From assembly GCA_963170125.1 (NCBI GenBank), contig CAUJFI010000159.1, positions 1 to 49,456 of the forward strand: a stretch of DNA of 49,456 nucleotides. The letters run 5' to 3'. Source of the DNA: Deinococcota bacterium (GTDB taxonomy: Bacteria > Deinococcota > Deinococci > Deinococcales > Trueperaceae). The first letter of the stretch is position 1. The number at the start of each line of letters is the position of its first letter. A program made the translations under genes and the position numbers. Shown in pieces: positions 34,625 to 42,873 of this stretch. The notes under the pieces were generated by a model. The model did not search any database. It had not been told where the DNA came from and saw nothing but the letters and a program-made list of their open reading frames with translations.

Positions 34625-36337
34625 CTAGGCGCGCCGGATGGGAAGGTACCGCGGCTCCCACATGGCGTCCGTCACGGCGGTGAGCGGGTCGGCGATCGTC
34701 TTACGCGCCACGCCGTCCTCGCAGGCCTGTTTCACGACGGCCGCGGCCACGTGGCGGCTCGCGCGGTTGATGGCGTTGATGCTCGGGTACACGGCGCCGC
34801 TCATGAGGCGCGAAGGGTCGGTGTATTCGGCGAGGGCCTCGGCCGCCGCCGTGAGCATGTTGTCCGTCACCTTGCTCGCGCCGGACACGAGCGTGCCCAA
34901 GCCCACGCCGGGGAAGATGAAGGCGTTGTTACCCTGCCCGACGGCGTAAGTGTGGTCCTCGAACCTGACCTCGGGGAACGGGCTGCCGGTGGCCACGATC
35001 GCGCGACCGTCCGTCCAGCGGTAGACGTCCTCCGGGACGGCCTCGCTGTTCGAGGTCGGGTTGGAGAGCGGAAAGACGATGGGGGCTGGCGAGTTCTGGG
35101 CCACGGCGCGCACGACCGTCTCGTCGAAGGCACCCGCCTGGCCGGACAAGCCGATCAGGCCAGTCGCCTTGGCGTTGACGACCGTCTCCAGCAGCGACGG
35201 CACGTTCCCGCCGACCTGCCAACCGGCCGTGCGCGACGGGTCCTGCGCCAGCTCCCGCTTGTAGTCGTCAAGGCCCCGCCGGTCGGCCACCACGAGGCCA
35301 GCCGAGTCGATCATGAGGACACGCGCTACGGCCTCCGCGCGGCTCAACCCCTGGCGCATGAGTCCGACGACGATCTGCCTGGCCACGCCGATGCCGCCGG
35401 CGCCCGCGCCGTGCACGACGTAGGCCTCGTCGACCATGGGCCGCCGCGTCTTGCGCGCCGCGGCGAGCAGGCCGGCCAACACGACCGCGCCGGTACCCTG
35501 GATGTCGTCGTTGAAGGACGGCAGGGCGTCGCGGTAGCGGTTCATGACGTCGACCGCCTTCTGCTTGCTGAAGTCCTCCCACTGCAGGACCGCGCCGGGG
35601 AAGCGCTTCTTGAAGGCGCTCACGAAACGCTCGATGAAGTCCGCGTAAGCCTGGCCGGTCAAGCGCTCGTGCCGCACGCCGAGGTAGAGGGGGTCGTCAA
35701 GGAGGTCGGCGCGGTTCGTGCCGACGTCGAGTTCTATCGGAAGCGTGGTAGCGGGGCTGATACCGGCCGCGGCGGTGTACAAGGACAGCTTGCCGATGCA
35801 GATGGCCATGCCGCCGAACCCCTGGTCGCCGATGCCAAGGATGCCCTCGGAGTCGGTCGCCACCGCCAGGCGTACGTCCGGCACGGGCGCGTCAGCGAGG
35901 ACCTCGTCGACCCTGTCGATGTTCTCCGTGCTGATGACGAGCCCGCGGGGGAAGCGGTAGATGAGGCTGAACTTCTGCACCGCCTCCGCGACGGTGGGTG
36001 TGTAGATGATCGGGAGCATCTCCTCCAGGTGCCGCTCGAGGAGGGCGTAGAAGAGGACCTCGTTACGGTCTTGCAGCACGCGTAGGTAAACGTGCTTGTC
36101 CAACGCGCTCGCGAACATGGAGTAGTTGGCGTACGTACGCTCCACCTGCTGCTCCAGGGTGGAGCTATGCGGCGGCACCAGGCCCTCGAGGCGCAACTCG
36201 CGGCGCTCCTCGCGCGTGAAGCCGGTGCTCTTGTTGAGGAGCGGTAGGCGCGTGAGGATGTAGCCCGTCATCTCGGTGGCCAAGTACGGCTTGCCTTGGG
36301 CGTCTATCCGGGTCTCGAACTGCTTCATGATGTCCAC
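34625..36337 (-). CDS. maeA: NAD-dependent malic enzyme
   Basis: Oxidatively decarboxylates malate to pyruvate, giving NAD(P)H. A 570-residue large-type enzyme. Seen: the Tyr in LPIIYTPTVAEAVQKFS, the Arg-Gly in FPRGLVIST, VATDSEGILGIGDQGFGGMAICIGKL (metal Asp-containing), LQWEDFSKQKAVD, PSFNDDIQGTGAVVLAGL, the Rossmann site VVHGAGAGGIGVARQ and VFPLSNPTSNSEAVPED. Start is uncertain: GTG 36337 has GGGAG only 3 nt away, and ATG 36328 (MKQFETR) has it 12 nt away; the difference is three residues. Stands alone on the minus strand. Confidence 0.95.
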   Translation of the reverse strand: MDIMKQFETRIDAQGKPYLATEMTGYILTRLPLLNKSTGFTREERRELRLEGLVPPHSSTLEQQVERTYANYSMFASALDKHVYLRVLQDRNEVLFYALLERHLEEMLPIIYTPTVAEAVQKFSLIYRFPRGLVISTENIDRVDEVLADAPVPDVRLAVATDSEGILGIGDQGFGGMAICIGKLSLYTAAAGISPATTLPIELDVGTNRADLLDDPLYLGVRHERLTGQAYADFIERFVSAFKKRFPGAVLQWEDFSKQKAVDVMNRYRDALPSFNDDIQGTGAVVLAGLLAAARKTRRPMVDEAYVVHGAGAGGIGVARQIVVGLMRQGLSRAEAVARVLMIDSAGLVVADRRGLDDYKRELAQDPSRTAGWQVGGNVPSLLETVVNAKATGLIGLSGQAGAFDETVVRAVAQNSPAPIVFPLSNPTSNSEAVPEDVYRWTDGRAIVATGSPFPEVRFEDHTYAVGQGNNAFIFPGVGLGTLVSGASKVTDNMLTAAAEALAEYTDPSRLMSGAVYPSINAINRASRHVAAAVVKQACEDGVARKTIADPLTAVTDAMWEPRYLPIRRA

Positions 36338-36403
36338 TCACTCCCATGCGCTTGCCGGCGCCGGACACCCAGGTGCCCGTGCGCGAAGCGCCCAGATCTG
36401 GCG

Positions 36404-38020
36404 TCAGTCATCGGCGGCGTCCTGCGTGCCGGTGTCCTGCGCGCCGGCTCCCGGCTCGTCCGGGTCCGGCGCTGGGCTGTCCGGCCCCTCGCGTAAGCCC
36501 GCGAGGCGCTCTGCCTCGCCCGCGAAGAAGGGGTAGTCGTCGTTGTCAGGCTCCAGTTCGCCCGCCCGCCCGTAGGCCGCGGCGGCGGCCGCGTAGTCGC
36601 GGTTCTGGAAGGCGACCTGCCCCAGGTACGCCCACGCGAGGGTGAAGTCCGGCGCCGCGGTCGTGGCGGCCGCGAACTCGGCTTGCGCCGTCAGGCCGTC
36701 GCCCGCCGCGTAAGCCGCCATGCCCCGGGCGTACGCGTCGGCGGCGGCGGTCCCGTGGGCGATGGCCAGACGAGCGCTGCGGATGAAGTAGCGGGCGCGG
36801 TCGTCCGTCCGGTCGAGCCGCAGGACGGCCTGCCAGTAAGCGATGGCCTCGGCCGGCCGGCCGGCCTCCTGGGTGCTGCGCGCGGCCCACACGTAGGCGT
36901 CAACGAACTCGGGCGCGGCTTCCGTCGCGGCGCGGAACCGCTCCGCCGCCGCGTCGAGCTCGCCGGCCTCGTAGGCGGCCAGGCCGGCATAGTAGGCGCG
37001 GCCGGCCGCCACGCCCCAGCGATCGAGGGTCCTGGCGTACTCGAGGAACCAGCGCGATCGGGCGTCTTCGGGAGCCAAGGTCGTCGCCCGGACCCAGTAG
37101 CCGACGGCCTCCCCGGGGAGGTCGAGCTCCAGGGCCGTGCGACCCGCCCACACCGTCGCGTCCGTGAACTCCGGGTTGGCGGCGACGGCGGCCCGGAAAG
37201 CGTCGAGGGCGCCGGTCAGGTCCCCGGCCTCGTACTCCCGCAGCCCGAGCCGGTAGGCCTCGCTCGCCCCCTCGCCGTAATGCTCGCGTTCGCGGCTCAG
37301 GTCGAGGAAGAACCTCGCCCCCTCGTCGTCGGGCGCGACCTCGACGAGGCGTTGCCAGATGACCACGGCGGCGGCCGTGTCGTTCTCCTCGAAGGCGATG
37401 CGAGCGAGCCAGCGCAACGCTTCCGGGTCGTCGGGCAGTATGTCGAGCAAGGTCAGGTACCAGCTCCTCGCCCCGCTCATGTCGCCGGCCTCGTACCGCG
37501 CGAACGCGAGCTGACCCACCACGCGGTGGAACTCGGCCTCGTCAGGCAAGACCTTGTCGGAGACGTCGTCGGGCAACTCCAACGTCCGCCCCGAGAGTTC
37601 TCCCCCCTCCGCCAGGTAGTCGTTCCACGCGGAGAACGCCCGGATGTACCAGTTGGTGGCGCCGTAGACGTGCGCGCGCAAGCGGTAGGCGCGGAGCAAG
37701 TCGTCCTGGCCTGCCGTGGTCCGGTCGGCCGCGCCCGCCTGCTCGGCCGCGGCCACCAGCTCGTCGGCCGCCGCGATCGCCTCGCGCCATACGGCGTCGT
37801 CCAGGCTGGGCGCGCGACCGAGGACAGTGCGCAGCGCCGCAACGAACGCCCCTTCCGCCCTCGCGTACGCGGCCACCAGCGCCGCGTGAGGAGCATCGGC
37901 CACTAGCGCGAAGGCCGCGGCGGCGAGGGCGAACACCATCACGACGAGACCGGCCAGCGACCGCCGCCGTCCCACCCCCTGGCCCGGAACGGGCCTCAGC
38001 GCGCCTTCGCCGTCAGCCAC
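36404..38020 (-). CDS. Membrane-anchored TPR-repeat protein
   Basis: A 538-residue protein with one N-terminal membrane span (SLAGLVVMVFALAAAAFALV) and a long series of tetratricopeptide repeats (~residues 165-510). Repeats read like LAFARYEAGDMSGARSWYLTLLDILPDDPEALRWLARIAFE and GLAAYEAGELDAAAERFRAATEAAPEFVDAYVWAAR, with the usual Gly/Ala and Tyr/Phe spacing. The last ~30 residues are Asp/Pro-rich. TPR arrays act as scaffolds for protein complexes; the partner is unknown. Its GTG start overlaps the upstream gene by 25 nt, so the two are an operon and likely work together in the envelope. Confidence 0.85.
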   Translation of the reverse strand: MADGEGALRPVPGQGVGRRRSLAGLVVMVFALAAAAFALVADAPHAALVAAYARAEGAFVAALRTVLGRAPSLDDAVWREAIAAADELVAAAEQAGAADRTTAGQDDLLRAYRLRAHVYGATNWYIRAFSAWNDYLAEGGELSGRTLELPDDVSDKVLPDEAEFHRVVGQLAFARYEAGDMSGARSWYLTLLDILPDDPEALRWLARIAFEENDTAAAVVIWQRLVEVAPDDEGARFFLDLSREREHYGEGASEAYRLGLREYEAGDLTGALDAFRAAVAANPEFTDATVWAGRTALELDLPGEAVGYWVRATTLAPEDARSRWFLEYARTLDRWGVAAGRAYYAGLAAYEAGELDAAAERFRAATEAAPEFVDAYVWAARSTQEAGRPAEAIAYWQAVLRLDRTDDRARYFIRSARLAIAHGTAAADAYARGMAAYAAGDGLTAQAEFAAATTAAPDFTLAWAYLGQVAFQNRDYAAAAAAYGRAGELEPDNDDYPFFAGEAERLAGLREGPDSPAPDPDEPGAGAQDTGTQDAADD

Positions 38021-38508
38021 ACGACTTCCCGATCGGCGCGGATCACGAACAGGAGGCGACTCGAGCCGTCATCGCCGACGAACACGACGCGCGTGTGCGT
38101 CTCGGAGCCGCCGGGGCCGGCGACGGTCCGCTCGCTCCGCTCCGTCTCGAAGTAGCCGGCGACGGCGTAGGCGGTCGCGATCTCATGCACCACGCCTGGC
38201 GCGAGCCCGACGGCGACGCCGCTCAACGCGTAGGCCTCCCACTCCGTCCAGGCCGACGCATCCGGCACCCGGGCCACGAGGGCCCCGACCCCGTCGCCGA
38301 CCGCCCGCATACTGCCGCGGGGGAGGCTCACGCCGGGATCGAACTGAGCGGAGATGGCCGCGCTGACGAGGACGTCCGCCAAGAGCTGGGCGCGAACGAC
38401 GGAGCCGAGGTTGACCCCGGCCACGCCCACCAGCACCGCGACCAGGAGGCGAGTGAGGAAGCGCGCCGCACCGACACGGGTCGAGCTGGCCACGTCCGTC
38501 ACAGTCAT
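37996..38508 (-). CDS. Membrane-anchored protein of unknown function
   Basis: A 170-residue protein with an N-terminal hydrophobic segment (FLTRLLVAVLVGVAGVNLGSVV) and a mainly soluble remainder with a beta-rich end (THTRVVFVGDDGSSRLLFVIRADREVVWL). I do not recognise a family. It is translated in overlap with the downstream TPR gene, so it may be its partner. A minus-strand extended -10 (TGC-TAGACT, hexamer 38520-38515) ends 6 nt before ATG 38508, implying a leaderless two-gene mRNA. The N-terminal ~90 residues include one more weakly hydrophobic stretch (LLADVLVSAAISA). Confidence 0.7.
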   Translation of the reverse strand: MTVTDVASSTRVGAARFLTRLLVAVLVGVAGVNLGSVVRAQLLADVLVSAAISAQFDPGVSLPRGSMRAVGDGVGALVARVPDASAWTEWEAYALSGVAVGLAPGVVHEIATAYAVAGYFETERSERTVAGPGGSETHTRVVFVGDDGSSRLLFVIRADREVVWLTAKAR

Positions 38509-38514
38509 GCTGCG

Positions 38515-38520
38515 AGTCTA
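38515..38520 (-). promoter_or_regulatory. -10 box of the leaderless two-gene TPR operon
   Basis: Minus-strand TAGACT preceded by TGC, then 6 nt, then ATG 38508. Confidence 0.55.
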
Positions 38521-38739
38521 GCACCGGCCGGAGGGGCTTTCGACCTGCCCCGGCCGGGGCGGTAGGAGGTCCGTGAACCCACCCGCCCCCTACCCCGGCG
38601 CTACCACCGGGCGCCGGGCGCATGGTACGCAGTAGGCGCGGCGCGTGCCTCCAACGCACGCTGCGCGCCTCACCGCCGGAGCACGCTCCGGCACGGGCGC
38701 GCCGAGACCGCGCATCTACGAGCTAAGGATCGCTAGAAC

Positions 38740-40059
38740 ATGTTCCAGTCTTTGGGTGACCGCCTCCAATCCGTGTTCGACGGCCTGCGCGGCCGTGGCC
38801 GCCTGACCGAGGCCGACGTCAAGGCCGCGCTGCGCGAGGTACGGGTCGCGCTCCTCGAAGCGGACGTCAACCTCGAGGTCGCGCGGGAGTTCACGAACCG
38901 GGTGCAGGAGAAGGCCGTCGGCTCCGACGTCCTCATGTCGCTGCAACCCGATCAACGCGTCATCGCCATCGTCCACGAGGAGCTGAAGGACGTCCTCGGC
39001 GGTAAGTCGGTGCTGCCGACGCTCAAGTCCGAAGGCAACGTCTGGCTCCTCATGGGCCTGCAGGGCGCCGGCAAGACGACGACGGCCGGCAAGCTCGCCT
39101 ACCGCTACAAGGCGCAGGGGCGGCGCGTACTGCTCGTCGCCGCCGACACGCAGCGGCCGGCCGCCCGCGACCAGCTGAGGGTCCTCGGCGAGCAGATCGG
39201 AGTACCCGTCTTCGAGGTCAGGGACGGCGAGGCGCCGGCGTCCAGCGCGGCGCGCCTCAAGGAACACCTGCGCAAGGACTTCCGCGACCTCGTGATCGTC
39301 GACACGGCCGGCCGCCTGCAGATCGACGACGCGTTGATGGACGAGCTGGCCGACCTCAGCGGGCGCGTCGAGCCAAGCGAGAGGATCCTCGTCGTGGACG
39401 CCATGACGGGCCAGCAGTCGCTACCCGTCGCCACCGCGTTCGATCAGCGCATCGGCGTCACGGGCCTCATCATGTCCAAGCTCGACGGCGACGCGCGCGG
39501 CGGTGCCGCCCTCTCCGCCAAGCACGTGACGGGCAAGCCCATCTACTTCGCCGGCATGAGCGAGAAGATCGACGGGCTCGAGCCGTTCCACCCCGACCGG
39601 GTGGCCGGCCGCATCCTCGGCATGGGCGACGTCCTCACCCTCATCGAGAAGGCGAAGGCCCTCGAAGGCGACGATGACTACGACACCCAGATGCGCAACC
39701 TGGGCGACTTCTCCCTCCAGGACATGCTCACCCAGATGCGCCGCATCAAGCAGATGGGCTCGTTCACCGACGTGCTCAAGCTCATCCCTGGCGCGGGCAA
39801 GATCGTGCCGGCCGGCACGAACATCGATGAGCGCGAGATCGGCCGCGTCGAGGCGATCATCTCGTCCATGACGGAGGCCGAGCGGCATACCCCACGTATC
39901 CTCAACGCCGCGCGCCGCAAACGCATCGCGCGCGGCTCCGGCACCACGGTGCAGGACGTGAACCGCCTCATCAACAACTACGAGGAGATGCGCAAGCTCA
40001 TGAAGCGCATGGGCAAGCGCGCGCCCAGGCGGGGGTCAAGACCAGGCCTGCGCGGCTGA
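38740..40059 (+). CDS. ffh: Signal recognition particle protein Ffh (SRP54)
   Basis: The GTPase of the signal recognition particle; binds signal sequences and 4.5S RNA and docks with FtsY to target membrane proteins. N-domain start [28 protein letters not shown]1 [24 protein letters not shown]3 [25 protein letters not shown]-domain [18 protein letters not shown] and the RNA-binding [19 protein letters not shown]. 439 residues, complete. ATG preceded by AAGGA about 11 nt away. It heads the classic ffh-rpsP-khpA-rimM-trmD order, though rpsP has its own promoter. I found no 4.5S RNA gene in the window. Confidence 0.97.
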   Translation: MFQSLGDRLQSVFDGLRGRGRLTEADVKAALREVRVALLEADVNLEVAREFTNRVQEKAVGSDVLMSLQPDQRVIAIVHEELKDVLGGKSVLPTLKSEGNVWLLMGLQGAGKTTTAGKLAYRYKAQGRRVLLVAADTQRPAARDQLRVLGEQIGVPVFEVRDGEAPASSAARLKEHLRKDFRDLVIVDTAGRLQIDDALMDELADLSGRVEPSERILVVDAMTGQQSLPVATAFDQRIGVTGLIMSKLDGDARGGAALSAKHVTGKPIYFAGMSEKIDGLEPFHPDRVAGRILGMGDVLTLIEKAKALEGDDDYDTQMRNLGDFSLQDMLTQMRRIKQMGSFTDVLKLIPGAGKIVPAGTNIDEREIGRVEAIISSMTEAERHTPRILNAARRKRIARGSGTTVQDVNRLINNYEEMRKLMKRMGKRAPRRGSRPGLRG

Positions 40060-40156
40060 CGCTCCGGGCAGCCCGGATCGCGGCCCCGGCGCCGTGCATG
40101 GGGTGGGGCCGCCCGAGCGCCGGAACACGGGCACCGCAGAAACGCGGGCACCGCAC

Positions 40157-40185
40157 TGGAATAAGTTGCCCGCCGCGTGTACAAT
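40157..40185 (+). promoter_or_regulatory. Probable rpsP operon promoter
   Basis: -10 TACAAT (40180-40185), with a weak -35 TGGAAT (40157-40162) at 17 nt. Leader ~97 nt. Confidence 0.5.
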
Positions 40186-40189
40186 GCGT

Positions 40190-40241
40190 GGCTTTGGGAA
40201 GCCGAGCGGCGCCGACTCGTGGTGCGCCGGCTGCACCACGA
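40190..40241 (+). promoter_or_regulatory. Two hairpins in the rpsP leader
   Basis: GGCTT/AAGCC (40190-40203, 4-nt loop) and a perfect 9-bp stem TCGTGGTGC (40217-40225) with GCACCACGA (40233-40241). They stand between promoter and ribosome-binding site and may serve autogenous control of the ribosomal operon (inference). Confidence 0.4.
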
Positions 40242-40288
40242 GGACAGCCACGGCCGGCCCGAGCGGGCCCCCAAGAGGAGTTACGAAG

Positions 40289-40603
40289 ATGGTCAAGATC
40301 CGCCTGATGCGCATGGGCTCCATGAAGAACCCGCACTACCGACTCGTCGTGGTCGACGGCCGCACCAAGCGTAGCGGCGACTACATCGAGCAGATCGGCT
40401 ACTACGACCCGCGCGAGACCACGTCGGAGAGCCTGCGGGTCGACGCCGAGCGCGCCAAGCACTGGATGGCACAGGGCGCCCAGCCGACCGACACGGCGCT
40501 CCGTCTACTCCAGAAGTCCGGCGTCGAGCTCCCCAACGCCCTCGAGGCCAAGCGCCGCAGCTCGTACGTCAAGCGCGAAGAAGCCAACCAAGCCCGAGCC
40601 TGA
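40289..40603 (+). CDS. rpsP: 30S ribosomal protein bS16
   Basis: A 104-residue small-subunit protein that binds 16S rRNA early in assembly. The family N-terminus is complete: [41 protein letters not shown]. The C-terminal ~20 residues are extra and basic ([20 protein letters not shown]). The frame is open upstream to 40094, but ATG 40289 is the correct start: AGAGGAG lies 8 nt upstream and it matches the family start. First gene of the rpsP-khpA-rimM-trmD operon. Confidence 0.97.
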   Translation: MVKIRLMRMGSMKNPHYRLVVVDGRTKRSGDYIEQIGYYDPRETTSESLRVDAERAKHWMAQGAQPTDTALRLLQKSGVELPNALEAKRRSSYVKREEANQARA

Positions 40604-40634
40604 ACCACGCCCTCGTCAGGGCCCTGGAGGCGGC

Positions 40635-40865
40635 ATGCCCCTCGACCTCGTCACCTTCGTACTGCAGAACCTCGTAGCCGAGCCGGACCGCCTCGAGGTG
40701 AACGCCACCTCGGACGGGCGCAACGTCCATATCGACGTCTCGTGCGCTCCCGACGATGTCGGGCGGATCATCGGCCGCGGGGGGCGCGTCATCAACGCGG
40801 TCAGGACCTTGGCGCGTGCCGCCGCGGACGGCCGCCAGCGGGTCGAAGTGCAGCTCTTGGAGTGA
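40635..40865 (+). CDS. khpA: KH-domain RNA-binding protein KhpA
   Basis: A 76-residue single KH domain. The GXXG loop is in DVGRIIGRGGRVINAVRTLARAAADGR, the KhpA hallmark; the start DLVTFVLQNLVAEPDRLEVN is also typical. KhpA pairs with KhpB (Jag) in many bacteria and binds many RNAs, with links to cell elongation. GGAGGCGGC precedes the ATG. Located 31 nt after rpsP, its usual place between rpsP and rimM. Confidence 0.94.
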   Translation: MPLDLVTFVLQNLVAEPDRLEVNATSDGRNVHIDVSCAPDDVGRIIGRGGRVINAVRTLARAAADGRQRVEVQLLE

Positions 40866-40884
40866 CGCTTCGGGCGCGGCTCCC

Positions 40885-41493
40885 ATGAGCATCGACCCCA
40901 CGGCCAAGGGACCACCGAACGGTTACGCCTACTGCGGCCAACTGGGACGCACGTTCCAGTTGGACGGGGCTTTGCGGTGGCATGTCGCCGCCGCCCTGGC
41001 GGAGGCGGCGGGCGCTCCGGCCGGGGGGACCAAGCGCCCGCCGCTCGCGCTCAGGGCGGTCGGCGCGGCCGGCGTCGTGTTCGTCACGGGCCTCGGCGAG
41101 GTGCGGGTGCGCGCGGCGCGGCTCGCGAGCCCCGGAGGTCCTCCCCTGCTCATGCTCGAAGGCGTGCGCGACCGCACCGCTGCCCAACGGCTCGTGAACG
41201 CCGAGGTCTGGCTCGATCCGGCGCGGCTGTCGGGCGACCTGGCGGCCGAGCTGGAGCTCGCCCTCGCCACGCCCGACGAGGAGGGTGCCCTCGTCGGCCT
41301 CCCCGTCCTGCTTGAAGGACTCGTGGTGGGCGAGGTCAGCGGCGCCGACCTCTCGGGGCCGAACGCCGTCGCGCGGGTCGCCCTCGCGGCGGGCGGCGGC
41401 GCCCTGATCCCCCTCGCCGCCCCGTACGTGCGGGTCACGGAAGAGGCCGTCGTCCTCACCGACCCGCCCGCCGGGCTGCTCGACGCCGGCTGA
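40885..41493 (+). CDS. rimM: 16S rRNA processing protein RimM
   Basis: A 202-residue ribosome maturation factor that binds uS19 and helps form the 30S head. N-terminal RimM domain: YCGQLGRTFQLDGALRW, GEVRVRAARLASPG..., LMLEGVRDRTAAQRLVNAEVWLD; the C-terminal PRC barrel: LVGLPVLLEGLVVGEVSGADLSGPNAVARVAL, ALIPLAAPYV. The N-terminal part is more diverged than usual with an ~15-residue insert (GAPAGGTKRPPLAL), but the place between khpA and trmD is diagnostic. ATG 40885 is 19 nt after khpA; no strong ribosome-binding site. The longer open frame upstream overlaps khpA and is not used. Confidence 0.9.
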   Translation: MSIDPTAKGPPNGYAYCGQLGRTFQLDGALRWHVAAALAEAAGAPAGGTKRPPLALRAVGAAGVVFVTGLGEVRVRAARLASPGGPPLLMLEGVRDRTAAQRLVNAEVWLDPARLSGDLAAELELALATPDEEGALVGLPVLLEGLVVGEVSGADLSGPNAVARVALAAGGGALIPLAAPYVRVTEEAVVLTDPPAGLLDAG

Positions 41494-41504
41494 GCGCGGC
41501 CGCC

Positions 41505-42248
41505 GTGCGCTTCACCGTCTACACGCTGTTCGGGTCGCTCGTCGAGCCGTACCTGCACGAGGCCTTGCTCGGCAAGGCCATCGCGGCCGGGCGGCTCGAG
41601 GTCGTGCTGCGCGACCTGCGCCGCTTCGCCGGCAACCGCACCAACCGCGTCGACGACGCGCCTTACGGGGGCGGGGCGGGCATGGTCATGCGCGTGGACG
41701 TCGCCGCGCAGGCGCTCGACGAGCTGGCCTCGGACACCCCACCGCCCGACGAGACCGTCCTTCTGACCCCCGCAGGCGGGCCCCTCACCCAGGGGCTGGT
41801 CGAGCACTTCGCCGGCCTCGAGCACGTGGCGCTCATCTCGGGGCGTTACGAGGGGTTCGACGCCCGGGTCGAGGGGCTCGTCACCCGCCAGGTGTCTATC
41901 GGCGACTACGTGCTCATGGGCGGCGAGTTGCCCGCGCTCGTGCTCCTCGAGGCGACGGCCCGGCTCCTGCCCGAGGTGCTGGGCGACGCGGAGAGCCATC
42001 GGCAGGACTCGTTCAGCTCAGGGCTGCTCGACTACCCCGAGTACACGCGGCCGCCGAGCTACCGCGGTCTGGACGTGCCCGAGGTGCTCCTCTCCGGGCA
42101 CCACGGGCGCGTGGCGGCGTGGCGGAGACGCGAGGCCCTACGGCGCACCTTCCTGCGGCGCCCCGATCTACTGGAGAGCGCGCCCCTCACCGAGGAGGAG
42201 CGCGCTCTCGTGGACCGTTGGAAGTCCGGCGCGGCGCCGGAGGAGTGA
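41505..42248 (+). CDS. trmD: tRNA (guanine-37-N1) methyltransferase
   Basis: Methylates G37 next to the anticodon using SAM, preventing frameshifts; it acts on tRNAs with G36G37, which include tRNA-Pro(CGG) and tRNA-Arg(CCG) encoded in this window. The deep trefoil-knot SPOUT motifs are clear: DDAPYGGGAGMVM, LLTPAGGPLTQGLVEHFA, LISGRYEGFDARVEG and SIGDYVLMGGELPALVLLEATARLLPEVLG, then the C-terminal FSSGLLDYPEYTRPPSYRGLDVPEVLLSGHH. 247 residues. GTG start 11 nt after rimM. Last gene of the operon. Confidence 0.97.
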   Translation: MRFTVYTLFGSLVEPYLHEALLGKAIAAGRLEVVLRDLRRFAGNRTNRVDDAPYGGGAGMVMRVDVAAQALDELASDTPPPDETVLLTPAGGPLTQGLVEHFAGLEHVALISGRYEGFDARVEGLVTRQVSIGDYVLMGGELPALVLLEATARLLPEVLGDAESHRQDSFSSGLLDYPEYTRPPSYRGLDVPEVLLSGHHGRVAAWRRREALRRTFLRRPDLLESAPLTEEERALVDRWKSGAAPEE

Positions 42249-42265
42249 GCCCCCCGGCTCCGCGG

Positions 42266-42769
42266 TCAGTTCGCCTTGAGCTTGTCGATGGCGAGCTGCG
42301 TGATGTCGAGGTCGTCGTCGGAGTAGACGACGAGGCGCTGGTTGGCGGCCTCGACGCGGTCCATCACGATCGTGTAGCCGTTCTCCTTGGCGAGCGCGGC
42401 GATGGCGGCGTTGGCGGCCTCGACGGCGGGGGCGGCAGCCGCGTTGATCTCGTTCAGGTAGCGCGTCTGCACGGCCGAGAGGGTGGAGCGCAGGGTAGCG
42501 TAGCGTTCGCTCTCGTCCGGCGTGAGGGTCTGGCCTGCGGCGACCTTGGCGTCGAGCACGCTGATGCTGTCGGTGAGCTCCTTGACCTCGGCCTCGGCCT
42601 GGTTGCGGATGGCGTCGACCTGGGCGCCGGACGGGTGGGCGCGGATCACGGCCTGCGAGTCGATGAACACGACCTTCGTCTGACGCGCCTGCGCGTTCAG
42701 GGTCGAGGAGAGACCGTTCGCAAGGAGTAGTGCGGCCACGGCAAGCCCGATCAGGGTGAGTCTTCTCAT
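42266..42769 (-). CDS. OmpH/Skp-family periplasmic chaperone
   Basis: A 167-residue exported protein. Signal peptide LTLIGLAVAALLLANGLSSTLNAQA (cleavage near residue 28), then VVFIDSQAVIRAHPSGAQVDAIRNQAEAEVKEL, a helical coiled-coil section, and the C-terminal strand ENGYTIVMDRVEAANQRLVVYSDDDLDITQLAIDKL, characteristic of OmpH/Skp proteins, which hold outer-membrane proteins soluble in the periplasm. This implies an outer membrane, as in Deinococcota. A minus-strand TAAGCT box lies 10 nt before the ATG, so the leader is very short. Convergent with trmD, 17 bp apart. Confidence 0.9.
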   Translation of the reverse strand: MRRLTLIGLAVAALLLANGLSSTLNAQARQTKVVFIDSQAVIRAHPSGAQVDAIRNQAEAEVKELTDSISVLDAKVAAGQTLTPDESERYATLRSTLSAVQTRYLNEINAAAAPAVEAANAAIAALAKENGYTIVMDRVEAANQRLVVYSDDDLDITQLAIDKLKAN

Positions 42770-42873
42770 AGCGGGTGGCAGCTTACCACCACGATGATGA
42801 GAACGCCTCCGAGGCTAGGTCCTGTGCTGAACGACACCGCCACACTCCCAACCCCACCTGCGACGAGGCGGCC

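Noticed and set aside
38521..38739. Structured stretch before ffh (palindrome at 38547-38560, hairpin 38675-38692, GTGAACCC) as a 4.5S SRP RNA gene
   Set aside because: The invariant GGAAG...GCA apical motif of SRP RNA is absent on both strands; only generic GC-rich hairpins remain.
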